Below, piece by piece: positions 38,646 to 47,066 of a DNA stretch of 64,000 nt. Position 1 is the first letter of the stretch. The number at the start of each line of letters is the position of its first letter. The position numbers and the translations under genes were made by a program. The notes below the pieces were generated by a model, which ran no database searches, had not been told where the DNA came from, and saw nothing but the letters and a program-made list of their open reading frames with translations. This DNA is from Tessaracoccus sp. MC1865 (GTDB lineage Bacteria > Actinomycetota > Actinomycetes > Propionibacteriales > Propionibacteriaceae): contig NZ_CP072596.1 in NCBI RefSeq assembly GCF_017815535.1, positions 992,001 through 1,056,000 on the forward strand. The letters are read 5' to 3'.

Positions 38646-39739
38646 GCTCCACTTTCCGCACCGTGCTTCGTGGCTACGAGCCGGCCCAGGTCGACGCCGA
38701 GATCGCCACGCTGCAGCAGGCGCTGGATTCCGCCCGCGCAGAGCTGGGTGAGTTCACCATCCGCCTCAAGGAGGCCGCCGCGGAGCGCGAGCAACTGGCC
38801 CAGGAACTGGCCGCCGCCAAGAGCCGATCCGAGGAGCAGTCCCGCGCCGCGTCCATGGTGTCGCGCCCGGCCTTCACCGATCTCGGCGAGCGCGTGGGCC
38901 GCATCCTCACCCTGGCCGAGGAAGAGGCCGAGGAGATGAAACGGGCGGCGAAGGAGAAGGCCAACCAGCTCGTCGAGGACGCGCAGAAGAGGGCCCAGGC
39001 CGCGCTGACCGAGGCCGACCGGTACGCCGTCGACACGCGCAGCTCCGCAGACGCCGACGCCGAGGCGAAGCTCACCGGCGCCCAGCGCCGGGCCGACGAG
39101 ATCCTCGACAACGCGGACCGCGAGGCCGCGGCCCGTCGCGAAGAGGCCGAGGCCGTCTACGAGTCCCAGCAGGCCCGCGCCGCCCAGGCCGCCGCGGACT
39201 TCGAGCGGACGCTGTCCGAACGCCGCAACGCCGCCACCGCAGACTTCAACCTGGCCATGGGCCAGCGCGAGGAGCAGCTCACTGCCGCCGAGGAGAACCT
39301 GCGCGGCGCCGAGAACGACGCGCTGCGCGTGATCGCCGACGCCAACACGCAGGCCGAATCCATCCGCAACAAGGCGCAGGCCGAGGCCGACGAGCTGATC
39401 GGGGAGGCCCGCACGCAGGCAGACCGGATCCGCCGCGACTCGGACCGCGAACTGTCGGCGCTGACCCAGCGTCGCGATTCGATTACGGCGCAACTGTCCA
39501 ATGTGCGCCAGATGCTTGCCACACTGGGTGGAGGCGCCGCGCTCGCGGTGGTCGACAACCAGGAGGCAGCCATGTCACAGAACCAGGCAGATCCGGCGAA
39601 CGTGGATCATCAGCACGACGACGATGATCGCGTCCACGCCCAGGAGGCATCCGAAGGCGCGAAGAACGAGGGCGAGACCCATCCTGACAACCGCGTCCAC
39701 GATCAGGACCCGGCAGAGGGCGCCGAAGACATTCAGTGA
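38642..39739 (+). CDS. DivIVA-like coiled-coil protein
   Basis: A 365-residue protein. Its N-terminus FRTVLRGYEPAQVDAEIATL follows the DivIVA pattern (aromatic residue, RGY, then VD) that binds curved membrane. A long Ala/Glu coiled coil follows, broken near residue 75, and the C-terminus after residue 305 is acidic with HQHDDDDR. It is translationally coupled to the preceding coiled-coil gene, so the two proteins are probably partners. Its stop overlaps the convergent TIGR03089 gene by 7 bases. Confidence 0.8.
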   Translation: MSSTFRTVLRGYEPAQVDAEIATLQQALDSARAELGEFTIRLKEAAAEREQLAQELAAAKSRSEEQSRAASMVSRPAFTDLGERVGRILTLAEEEAEEMKRAAKEKANQLVEDAQKRAQAALTEADRYAVDTRSSADADAEAKLTGAQRRADEILDNADREAAARREEAEAVYESQQARAAQAAADFERTLSERRNAATADFNLAMGQREEQLTAAEENLRGAENDALRVIADANTQAESIRNKAQAEADELIGEARTQADRIRRDSDRELSALTQRRDSITAQLSNVRQMLATLGGGAALAVVDNQEAAMSQNQADPANVDHQHDDDDRVHAQEASEGAKNEGETHPDNRVHDQDPAEGAEDIQ

Positions 39740-40383
39740 GTGACGCGCTCGTCGGCACCGATCCGGGCGGCTTCGTCGTCTGAGGTGTTGACGGCCACGA
39801 CGGTTGAGCCGGTGCCCAGCACCGGCGCAACCAACGCACGCGCCACCGTCTCCCACCCGGGTGCCGGGTCACGCAGCAGCACGCGCCCGTCGCTCGCGCC
39901 CACTTCCGGGGCGGCGGCGCCGTCCCAGGAGAAGGACTCGCCGTCGAGCGCCACGTCGTGGAGGTCCGGCTGCCCGAACACCTCGCGGTAGTCGACGGCG
40001 TCCACGGGCGGGGTGGTGAACCCCAGGCCCAGCGGATGCAGCGAGCAGGCCACCGTGATCTCCGCGCGGCGGTCATCGCCGGGCCCCACCACCAGGAAAT
40101 CCGCGCCCGTCGCGTCGCTGTTGACGGGGCAGCCCCGCTGCCAGGCGGCCGCGATCCACACCATCGTCACCCAGTGGCCGGGATGCGACGAGGCCAGCGC
40201 GACGTCGATGGGCTCGCCGTCGTCGTGCCCGAGGTCCGCGATGAGGTTGGCGGTCTTGTCCACCCAGTTGGCGAACGTGACCGCGGACAGTTCGATGCGT
40301 GAGCCTTCCGCTCCGTCGTAGTAGGTGAACAGCGGCTGCGCGCCCTGCCGGGCGACGCGCTTCTGGAGGGCGGAAACGAGCAT
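39733..40383 (-). CDS. TIGR03089 family protein
   Basis: A 216-residue protein of the actinobacterial family TIGR03089 (M. tuberculosis Rv3268), which looks like a cut-down N-terminal half of an AMP-binding enzyme: LFTYYDGAEGSRIELSAVTFANWV at the start, PGHWVTMVWIAAAWQRGCP in the middle, and no ATP loop or catalytic Lys. Function unknown. It has TAGGCT 6 bases before the ATG and diverges from manC with only 30 bases between the start codons. Confidence 0.85.
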   Translation of the reverse strand: MLVSALQKRVARQGAQPLFTYYDGAEGSRIELSAVTFANWVDKTANLIADLGHDDGEPIDVALASSHPGHWVTMVWIAAAWQRGCPVNSDATGADFLVVGPGDDRRAEITVACSLHPLGLGFTTPPVDAVDYREVFGQPDLHDVALDGESFSWDGAAAPEVGASDGRVLLRDPAPGWETVARALVAPVLGTGSTVVAVNTSDDEAARIGADERVTH

Positions 40384-40389
40384 GGGTGC

Positions 40390-40395
40390 AGCCTA
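40390..40395 (-). promoter_or_regulatory. -10 element of the TIGR03089 gene, leaderless type
   Basis: TAGGCT, then 6 bases, then ATG at 40383 on the minus strand. The manC hexamer on the other strand lies 7 bases away, so the two polymerase sites overlap. Confidence 0.5.
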
Positions 40396-40401
40396 GACGG
40401 C

Positions 40402-40407
40402 TAGGGT
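40402..40407 (+). promoter_or_regulatory. -10 element of manC, leaderless type
   Basis: TAGGGT, then 6 bases, then ATG at 40414. Confidence 0.5.
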
Positions 40408-40413
40408 CTTTCC

Positions 40414-41493
40414 ATGCGTTACGTCGTCATCATGGCCGGTGGGTCCGGCACGCGCCTGTGGCCGCTCTCGCGCAAGGGCAGGCCGAAGCAGTTGCTGGAG
40501 ATGGTGGGCGGGAAGTCCCTGCTCCGGCTGGCCTACGAACGACTGGACGGACTCGTCGACAAGAACCGCATCCTGGTCTGCACGGGCCGCAGCTACGCCG
40601 ACGACGTGGCACGCCAGCTTCCGGAACTCGCGCCCGGCAACATCCTGGGGGAGCCCGAGGGCCGCGACTCCCTCAACGCGGTGGCCTGGTCCGCAGCCGT
40701 CGTCGCGGACCGTGATCCCGACGGGGTGGTCGCCATGGTGACGGCTGACCAGATCATCGAACCCGTCGACGAGTTCCAACGTTCCTTGTCGCTCGCCTTC
40801 GACGTCGCGGAGGCCCGCCCCAACGCGCTGGTCACCCTCGGCGTCGTGCCCACCTCGCCGCACACCGGCTACGGCTACCTGCACCGCGCGGACGAACTCG
40901 AGGGCTTCAGCGGAGTCCACCGCGTCGCGGAGTTCAAGGAGAAGCCCAGCCGGGACGTCGCCGTCGCATACGTGAACTCGGGGGAGTACTGGTGGAACGC
41001 CGGCATGTTCGTCTGGCGGGCCAACACCTTGCTCAGCCAACTGGACCAGCTGCTGCCGGACACGGCCCGGACCGTGCGCGAAATCGTGGCGCATCCCGAG
41101 CGCCTGGATGAGCTGTTCCCGACCCTCCAGAAGATCTCCGTGGACTACGCGGTGATGGAGCCCGCCTCCGTGGGCAAGACCGACGCCGAGGTGGTCAGCG
41201 TCGGGCTGCACATCCATTGGAAGGACGTGGGTGGTTTCCTGTCGCTCGCGGAGTTGTTCACCCGCGACGAGCACGGCAACGCCGTCGACGGCCGGACGGT
41301 GACCCTGGATTCGTCGGGCTCGGTGCTGGTCAACGCCGCTGGGCCGGACCATGTGGTGGCCGCGCTGGGCCTGAAGAACTGTCTCGTGGTGGCCACGGAG
41401 ACTGCCACGTTGGTGGCCGGCCTCGAAGATTCCGAGCGGATCCGTGAACTCGTCGAGCTGGTGCGAACCCGTGTTGGGGCAGAATACGCCTAA
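40414..41493 (+). CDS. manC: Mannose-1-phosphate guanylyltransferase
   Basis: A 359-residue nucleotidyltransferase making GDP-mannose from mannose 1-phosphate and GTP. AGGSGTRLWPLSR is the nucleotide signature with the pyrophosphorylase Lys in GRPKQLLE; FKEKP binds the sugar. The usual PADH motif reads TADQ, one unusual residue near the active site. It works after the phosphomannomutase at 47470 and supplies mannosyl donors for wall glycans; M. tuberculosis Rv3264c is the positional counterpart. Confidence 0.93.
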   Translation: MRYVVIMAGGSGTRLWPLSRKGRPKQLLEMVGGKSLLRLAYERLDGLVDKNRILVCTGRSYADDVARQLPELAPGNILGEPEGRDSLNAVAWSAAVVADRDPDGVVAMVTADQIIEPVDEFQRSLSLAFDVAEARPNALVTLGVVPTSPHTGYGYLHRADELEGFSGVHRVAEFKEKPSRDVAVAYVNSGEYWWNAGMFVWRANTLLSQLDQLLPDTARTVREIVAHPERLDELFPTLQKISVDYAVMEPASVGKTDAEVVSVGLHIHWKDVGGFLSLAELFTRDEHGNAVDGRTVTLDSSGSVLVNAAGPDHVVAALGLKNCLVVATETATLVAGLEDSERIRELVELVRTRVGAEYA

Positions 41494-41519
41494 CCCGTCC
41501 GCAGCCGTCTGGAGGAACC

Positions 41520-42002
41520 ATGCGAGACACCCGGTTCGTGAGGCGTCTCCTCGCGGTCGTCCTGGTGGCTTCCGCGGTGGTTCACGTCAGCGCGCTGCTG
41601 CTCGTCGGGCTGGTCCTCCTCCCCGTCGGTGAGTCGGGGCGCAGCTTCCTCCTCTGGCCGCTGTCCGTGACGGCGCTCGCGGTGAGCCTCGGTGTCGTCG
41701 TCTGGGGGGCGACCACGGTGGTCCGGGTGTCTGCCATGGCGGCGTCGTCGTCGCCCCAGGATCGGCAGGCTCGAGCCCAACTCCCGCCCCCTACAGCGGC
41801 GCCCACTCCAGAGGCCCACTCGACGGTGATCAACCCCAAGCGGGAACCGGCCGGGTCGCCCCAGACGCCGTCGGAACAGCAGTCGCAGCACTCACCCGGG
41901 ACATGGACGACGTCGACCACTCCCTGGCCCCGCGCCGACGAAGAGGATCCCAACGGCACCCTGATCCGTCCGCCTTACAGGGTGAGCAACCGCAATGCGT
42001 GA
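41520..42002 (+). CDS. Small two-helix membrane protein with Pro/Ser/Thr tail
   Basis: A 160-residue protein with two membrane helices (about 9-35 and 45-70) and a polar, disordered tail of about 85 residues. TGGAGGAACC before the ATG is a good ribosome binding site. It lies 26 bases after manC and 80 bases before whiB2, so it probably rides on the manC transcript. Not recognised. Confidence 0.7.
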   Translation: MRDTRFVRRLLAVVLVASAVVHVSALLLVGLVLLPVGESGRSFLLWPLSVTALAVSLGVVVWGATTVVRVSAMAASSSPQDRQARAQLPPPTAAPTPEAHSTVINPKREPAGSPQTPSEQQSQHSPGTWTTSTTPWPRADEEDPNGTLIRPPYRVSNRNA

Positions 42003-42030
42003 ATAGTTTCGACGGATATCCGCCTTCCGC

Positions 42031-42059
42031 TTGACCGATCAAAATCACTCGTGTGTAAT
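42031..42059 (+). promoter_or_regulatory. Sigma-A type promoter of whiB2
   Basis: TTGACC at 42031-42036 and TGTAAT at 42054-42059 are separated by exactly 17 bases, close to the housekeeping consensus. The transcript would have a short leader carrying AAAGGAGGGG before the whiB2 ATG. Confidence 0.65.
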
Positions 42060-42082
42060 TCAAGGCAAGAAAGGAGGGGTAC

Positions 42083-42337
42083 ATGGACGAGACATGGGAG
42101 CTCTTCGCTGATGAGGGGACTTTTGCATGGCAGGCTGAAGCGCTGTGTGCCCAAACCGATCCGGAAGCCTTCTTCCCTGAGAAGGGTGGGTCGACCCGTG
42201 ATGCGAAACGGGTCTGCCTGAGTTGCACAGTGCGCACCGAATGCCTTGAATACGCCCTCGCACACGACGAGCGTTTCGGCATCTGGGGCGGGCTTTCTGA
42301 GCGGGAGCGCCGCAAGCTCAAGCGCGCTGCCGGCTGA
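42083..42337 (+). CDS. whiB2: WhiB2/WhmD-type iron-sulfur transcription factor
   Basis: An 84-residue WhiB protein with four Cys (one in ALCAQTDPEAFFPEKGG, then CLSC and TECLEYA) that bind a [4Fe-4S] cluster, the turn GIWGGL, and a basic tail RERRKLKRAAG for DNA contact. The sequence is of the WhiB2/WhmD group, needed for septation in mycobacteria. AAAGGAGGGG is a very strong ribosome binding site. It lies 8 bases before a glycosyltransferase gene. Confidence 0.94.
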   Translation: MDETWELFADEGTFAWQAEALCAQTDPEAFFPEKGGSTRDAKRVCLSCTVRTECLEYALAHDERFGIWGGLSERERRKLKRAAG

Positions 42338-42344
42338 GCGCCTC

Positions 42345-45332
42345 GTGACCGAGGAACCGCAGCGCGGGGTGATCGACGACGACCTCTGGTCGTGGATCGA
42401 GCACGAAGACCCCGTCGCTGACGTCCCCGAGGTCGATCCTTCTTCTGTGGTCGCCGTCATGGTGACCCACAACGCAGCTGAATGGCTGCCCCGGCAGTTG
42501 CTGTCCGTCGCGATGCTGAGCACCCGACCCGGCCGGATCGTCGTCGTCGACACCGGCTCAACTGACGAGACTCCAGAACTGGTTGCGCGGGCCCTGGACG
42601 AGGGCGTCATTGACGACTTCCTCCGCGCCGACGCCACCACCACGTTCGGTGGCGCGGTCCATGCGGCGCTCGCGGACACCGAGCCGGAATGGATCTGGCT
42701 CCTCCACGACGACTCAGCACCCCACCGGGACGCGCTGGCGCATCTGTTGGAGGGCGCCCGCCAGGCCGACGTCGTGGTGCCCAAACTCCTGCAGCCCAAG
42801 CGCCGCAACTATCCCGAGACCCTCTCCGAGGTGGGCCAGGCCATCACACCGGGCGGGCTCCGGGTCCCCATGGTGGAGGCCGGCGACGTCGATCAGGGGC
42901 AGACCGAGCCGCGCGACGTGCTGGGCGCCTCCACCGCGGGCCTGCTGATCCGCGGCGGCACTTGGCGCGAGGTGGGTGGTCTCGCCCCGGAGGTGGAGCG
43001 GCACCGCGACGGCGTCGACTTCGGCTGGCGCGCCAACGCGCTTGGTTTCCGCGTGCTGACGTGGCCCGCGGCCTCGCTGCACCACCGGCGGGTGGGGCAC
43101 ACGGGGGAGCGGCCCTCGAAACAACACCCCCACCTCGACGACAGGCTGGCGGCGCTACGCATCGCGGGCGCCCGCGGGGCCTCGGGCTTCGGGCTGGCCG
43201 CAGCCTCGGTGTTCCGGGCGTTGGGCTTCCTGCTGGGCAAGTCGCCGTCGTTCGCCGCTGCGGAGATGCGCGCGCTGGGCAGGTACCAGCGCAGCTCGTC
43301 CCTCACCCGGTCGCTGAAGGACCGTTTCCCCACCGAGGACATGACGCCCTCAGACTTGCTGCCCAACCGTTGGTGGCCGGTGCGCAACGCGGCGGACAAG
43401 GTGGGCCACGGACTCTCCGAGCGCTACCGCAACCTCACCGACGTCTCGGCGGACACCTCGATCGACGAACTCACCGGCGATGACTTCGCCGGCGGGCAGA
43501 TCCGCCGCAGGGTCTTCTCGCCGGTGACCGCCCTGGTCGTCGTCCTGCTCATCGCCGCGTTCATCGCCGGGCGCACCCTGCTGGGTGCAGGCCCTGTCTC
43601 GGGCGGCGGCATGCTGCCGGCGCCGTCGTCCCTCGGCGCCGCCTGGCAGGCCTACCTCACGGGCGAGGCCCCCTGGTTGGGCCTGGCCGCTTTCGCGTCT
43701 CTGGGCGGGCTCGGCAGCCCCGGCTGGTTCGCCTTCCTCGCCGTGCTGTTGACACCGCTGCTGGCCGGGTTGGCCGCCCTCGCGTTGCTGCGGCGGGTGG
43801 GACTCGCGGCGGGGCCCGCTGCCGCGGTGAGCGCGGTCTGGGCCGGCGCCACCATCCTATTGGGGCTGGTGACGGCCGGCGACGTCAGCGGCATGGTGCT
43901 CTCGGTGGCCGGGCCCTTGCTGGCTCGGGCGGTGCTCGCCGTCGTGCGGAGCGAGGCCAGCGGTGCCGAACGGCTCCGCGCGCCTGCCGGCGCCGGCTTC
44001 TGGCTCATCGTGGTGGCCTCGGTGTGGCCTGCCGCTCTCCTCTTCGTGACCATCGCGGGCGTCGCCTGGGGCGCGCGGCACCGGCACCGCGTCGTCGACG
44101 TGGTGGTGGGGGTGCTTCCCGCCTGGATCTTCTTCGCGCCCTGGCTGCCCACCCTCGCGCGCTACCCGGGGCGCCTGCTGACGGGGGTGGACCCGCTCGC
44201 CTGGCCGGACTTCCCGCCCGCCTCGTACGCGTTGGTCGTGGGTCGCATCCTCCCCTCGGGCCTACCCGTCTGGGCCAACGTGGCGTTCTTCGCTGTGCTG
44301 GGCGTCGTGGCGCTGTTCGCCGTCGCCGGGCTCAGGTACCGCCAGTGGCTCTGGACGCTGGTGGGCATCGCGGCGCCCCTGGTGCTGGGCACGCTCCTGT
44401 CTCGGCTCACGCTCGAGGTCGACGGCGGCACGGCCCGCGCGCTGCTGTCGCCGTGGGCGCTGCTCGTGGTGGCGGCGCTGCTGGCACCCGTCGTGTTCGC
44501 CGAACGGGACGCGGGCCGGAAACGGCGCGCGGCGCTGCTGGCGCTGGTCCTGGCCGCCCTGCTGGCCTTCGGCGCCTGGGGCTGGGTGGGCTTCGCCGGC
44601 CCGGTCCGTTCCACCACCAGCGTGCTGCCGGGCTATGTCCGCGACGTGATGTTCTCCCCGCGTGACACCAGGGCCCTGGCCGTCGAGCTGTCTCCGGACG
44701 GCACCGTCGACTGGAACGTCGTGGATGCGCGCCAGCCCCGCTGGGGTTCGGCGGAGCGCAATCCGGCGGGGTCCTTCGCCGGCCAGTTCACCACGCTGGT
44801 GCACGCCATCGCGAGCGGTTCCGTGCCGGACGACCTGGCTGAGCGACTGCGCCTCATGGGCGTGTCCCACGTGTGGCTGCGCGGCTTCGACGACGACCAG
44901 CGGGCCGCCATGGACAATCTGGAGGGTCTGGTGGGCGCCGCCGCGGACGACCGATCCGTCGTCTGGACGGTCAGCGGGCTGGTCTCGCGCGTGACGTACG
45001 CAGCGGAGGACCCGGAACCCGTACCCGTGACCGACGGGCACCTTCCCGAGGGCGACGACGGGCGCTACCTGGTCGTCGCAGAGCCGGCAGAGTCAGACTG
45101 GGTGGCCACGCTCAACGGCCGCGACCTTGAGCGCACCAGCGGGTTCTCCTGGGCGGCCCTGGACACCGAGATGCTCACGTTCGACGCGGGTGCCGAGGCG
45201 GGCGAACTCGTCGTCGAGCCTGCGCCGCGCGACGGCAGGTTCGTGCTGCACCTCCTGGTGATGCTGGGCCTCGCGCTGCTCGCGGCGCCCACCCTGGGGG
45301 CCGCCACGGCGGCCCGGAGGGGACAGGAATGA
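42345..45332 (+). CDS. Large glycosyltransferase: GT2 domain plus polytopic membrane domain
   Basis: A 995-residue protein. The N-terminal 270 residues are a GT2 domain (VVAVMVTHNAAEWLP, VVDTGSTDETPE, WIWLLHDDSAP). From about residue 390 to 760 there are some ten or more membrane helices, and the last 230 residues form an extracytoplasmic domain before a final helix. GTG 42345, 8 bases after the whiB2 stop, was chosen because upstream in-frame codons fall inside whiB2. The build suggests a wall-glycan polymerase or a flippase-coupled transferase. It overlaps the next gene by ATGA. Confidence 0.88.
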   Translation: MTEEPQRGVIDDDLWSWIEHEDPVADVPEVDPSSVVAVMVTHNAAEWLPRQLLSVAMLSTRPGRIVVVDTGSTDETPELVARALDEGVIDDFLRADATTTFGGAVHAALADTEPEWIWLLHDDSAPHRDALAHLLEGARQADVVVPKLLQPKRRNYPETLSEVGQAITPGGLRVPMVEAGDVDQGQTEPRDVLGASTAGLLIRGGTWREVGGLAPEVERHRDGVDFGWRANALGFRVLTWPAASLHHRRVGHTGERPSKQHPHLDDRLAALRIAGARGASGFGLAAASVFRALGFLLGKSPSFAAAEMRALGRYQRSSSLTRSLKDRFPTEDMTPSDLLPNRWWPVRNAADKVGHGLSERYRNLTDVSADTSIDELTGDDFAGGQIRRRVFSPVTALVVVLLIAAFIAGRTLLGAGPVSGGGMLPAPSSLGAAWQAYLTGEAPWLGLAAFASLGGLGSPGWFAFLAVLLTPLLAGLAALALLRRVGLAAGPAAAVSAVWAGATILLGLVTAGDVSGMVLSVAGPLLARAVLAVVRSEASGAERLRAPAGAGFWLIVVASVWPAALLFVTIAGVAWGARHRHRVVDVVVGVLPAWIFFAPWLPTLARYPGRLLTGVDPLAWPDFPPASYALVVGRILPSGLPVWANVAFFAVLGVVALFAVAGLRYRQWLWTLVGIAAPLVLGTLLSRLTLEVDGGTARALLSPWALLVVAALLAPVVFAERDAGRKRRAALLALVLAALLAFGAWGWVGFAGPVRSTTSVLPGYVRDVMFSPRDTRALAVELSPDGTVDWNVVDARQPRWGSAERNPAGSFAGQFTTLVHAIASGSVPDDLAERLRLMGVSHVWLRGFDDDQRAAMDNLEGLVGAAADDRSVVWTVSGLVSRVTYAAEDPEPVPVTDGHLPEGDDGRYLVVAEPAESDWVATLNGRDLERTSGFSWAALDTEMLTFDAGAEAGELVVEPAPRDGRFVLHLLVMLGLALLAAPTLGAATAARRGQE

Positions 45333-46573
45333 TCAGACGGATACTCGTGACCCTCGTGGCGTTCCTGGTCATCGGTGGCCTCGCTGTGGGACTGTCGCTC
45401 CTGACCCCGGCCCGGGTGCCGGCCTCCGCGACGGTGGACCTGCCCCGCACCACGCGGATGACCTGCCTGCAGTCGGGCGACGCGCTGGCCTATTCGGCCG
45501 GGACGATGACCGCCACGGCCACGGAGTCCGGCGACCAGGTCTTCTCCCGCACCGGCTCGGGCCTGTTCGCCGGGGTGGACGGGCCGTTCGTGATCGGCGC
45601 CGATGCCCTGGCGGTCGCGGGCATCTACGCGGCCGGGCCGGCCCGCACGTTCGCGCCCTGTGCGCCCGCGGCGACGTCCGGCACCATCGTGGTCACGGAG
45701 CCGGGCGACGCCGAACTGCTGATCACCAACAGCGACGCGAACGAGGCCATCGTGGACCTCACCCTGCTCGGCCCGGACGGTGAGGTGGCCGCCATCGGTG
45801 CCCGCGGCATCGCGGTGGCCCCGGGTGTGTCCCGCAGGATCGCGCTGTCCGTGCTGTCCCCGGAGGGGCCGGTGGGCGTGTCATTCCGGGCCAGCGAGGG
45901 GCGCGTGGCCATGGCTGCGGTCAACGTCGAGGGACGCGCCGCCCGATACGTGGCGCCCACGCGCCCCGCCCTGGAGCACCTCATCGGGGGCGTGCCCCCC
46001 GGCGCGTCAGACGTGCAACTGGTGATCAGCAACCCGCGCGAGGAACGCGCCGACATCACCGTGACCGCGCTGGGCGCCACGTCGTCCTACGAACTCGCCG
46101 CCACCGCAGACCTGAGCGTCGAGCCCATGTCGAGCGTCGTGGTTCCCATCGCGGAATCGCTCGGCGGCGAGGCGAGCGCCATCCGCGTCGAATCCACCCA
46201 GGAGGTGGCCGCAGGGGTGGTGGTGAGCGGCCCGACGGGGAGCCCCGCCACCCTGGTCGACGTGGAGGCCGCACCGGAGCTGGCGGCCACCACGATGGGT
46301 GGCGCCCTCCAGATCACGAACCCGGGGACCGACCCGGTCGAGGTGAAGGTGTCTGCCGGGGAAGGGTTCACGCTGACGGTGTCGCCCGGGACCACCGTCG
46401 TGCAGGTCCTCCCCCTGGCGGCCCAGCAGCTCATCACCGTGACGGCGGACGACCCTGTGATCGCTTCGGCCGCCACGTCGGAGGCAACGGGCACCATCAT
46501 CGTGCCGCTGGGCGGTGTGGCCGATGAGCCACGCTCGACCGGCAGGGCGGAGCTGGACGCCCACCTGAGGTGA
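45329..46573 (+). CDS. DUF5719 family exported protein
   Basis: A 414-residue protein with one N-terminal membrane anchor or signal helix (about 5-25) and an extracytoplasmic region of repeated beta-rich modules with Val/Thr/Ala, similar to other DUF5719 proteins that follow large GT2 genes in actinobacteria. Two Cys (near residues 48 and 110) may form a disulfide. It is coupled to the glycosyltransferase by ATGA, so the two probably act together at the envelope. Confidence 0.82.
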   Translation: MIRRILVTLVAFLVIGGLAVGLSLLTPARVPASATVDLPRTTRMTCLQSGDALAYSAGTMTATATESGDQVFSRTGSGLFAGVDGPFVIGADALAVAGIYAAGPARTFAPCAPAATSGTIVVTEPGDAELLITNSDANEAIVDLTLLGPDGEVAAIGARGIAVAPGVSRRIALSVLSPEGPVGVSFRASEGRVAMAAVNVEGRAARYVAPTRPALEHLIGGVPPGASDVQLVISNPREERADITVTALGATSSYELAATADLSVEPMSSVVVPIAESLGGEASAIRVESTQEVAAGVVVSGPTGSPATLVDVEAAPELAATTMGGALQITNPGTDPVEVKVSAGEGFTLTVSPGTTVVQVLPLAAQQLITVTADDPVIASAATSEATGTIIVPLGGVADEPRSTGRAELDAHLR

Positions 46574-46589
46574 CCCGCCGTCCGGCGGG
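46574..46589. terminator. Short hairpin filling the gap between two convergent genes
   Basis: CCCGCC and GGCGGG pair around GTCC. The hairpin begins immediately after the DUF5719 stop and ends two bases before the stop of the minus-strand gene. Confidence 0.5.
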
Positions 46590-46591
46590 CG

Positions 46592-47029
46592 TCAGTCCCA
46601 GTCGTCCCAGTTCTCGTCGCCCCCCAGGTCTTCGATGCTCCGGCCGGTGAGCGTGCTCAACTGCTCGACGATGGTGCGGTGCACCAGGCGGCGCAATTCC
46701 GCGCGCGACGAGGCGCGGTGCTCGAGCGGACGCTCGAAGATCACGATCTGGGCCTTCCGGCCCCTGCTCGGTTCCACCGCCGCGGACAGCGGCACGCGGT
46801 CTCCCGTCCAACCGCCACGCAGGTGGGGAACCTCCTCGACCCCGACGATGATCCCGTTCAGCGCATCCGGGCAGGCACCGGCGATGTCGACCATCGCGTT
46901 GGTGACGCATTCGTTGAAGTAGTCCACGCGCGTGGGCCGGCCGAGGGGCACCGGCTTGCCCGACAGCGGGTTGGGCGTGGCCAACGGGCCCCGCATTCCG
47001 CGGTCATGTCGGTCTCTTCTGCGTGGCAT
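46592..47029 (-). CDS. Zincin-like metallopeptidase family protein with degenerate active site
   Basis: A 145-residue protein of the small metallopeptidase family that includes M. tuberculosis Rv3259. The stretch VDYFNECVTNAMVDI and the Arg-rich region before ELRRLVHRTIVEQLSTLTG align with the family. The HExxH zinc motif is absent: the equivalent positions read EQLST, so zinc and proteolysis are unlikely. TAGAGT lies 6 bases before the ATG. It sits in the conserved whiB2-pmm neighbourhood, divergent from the DUF3499 gene. Confidence 0.8.
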   Translation of the reverse strand: MPRRRDRHDRGMRGPLATPNPLSGKPVPLGRPTRVDYFNECVTNAMVDIAGACPDALNGIIVGVEEVPHLRGGWTGDRVPLSAAVEPSRGRKAQIVIFERPLEHRASSRAELRRLVHRTIVEQLSTLTGRSIEDLGGDENWDDWD

Positions 47030-47035
47030 GTCGCC

Positions 47036-47041
47036 ACTCTA
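47036..47041 (-). promoter_or_regulatory. -10 element of the metallopeptidase-like gene, leaderless type
   Basis: TAGAGT, then 6 bases, then ATG at 47029 on the minus strand. Confidence 0.5.
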
Positions 47042-47054
47042 GTAGCGGGTGAGA

Positions 47055-47060
47055 TACCTT
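47055..47060 (+). promoter_or_regulatory. -10 element of the DUF3499 gene, leaderless type
   Basis: TACCTT, then 6 bases, then GTG at 47067. Confidence 0.5.
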
Positions 47061-47066
47061 GCTCGG

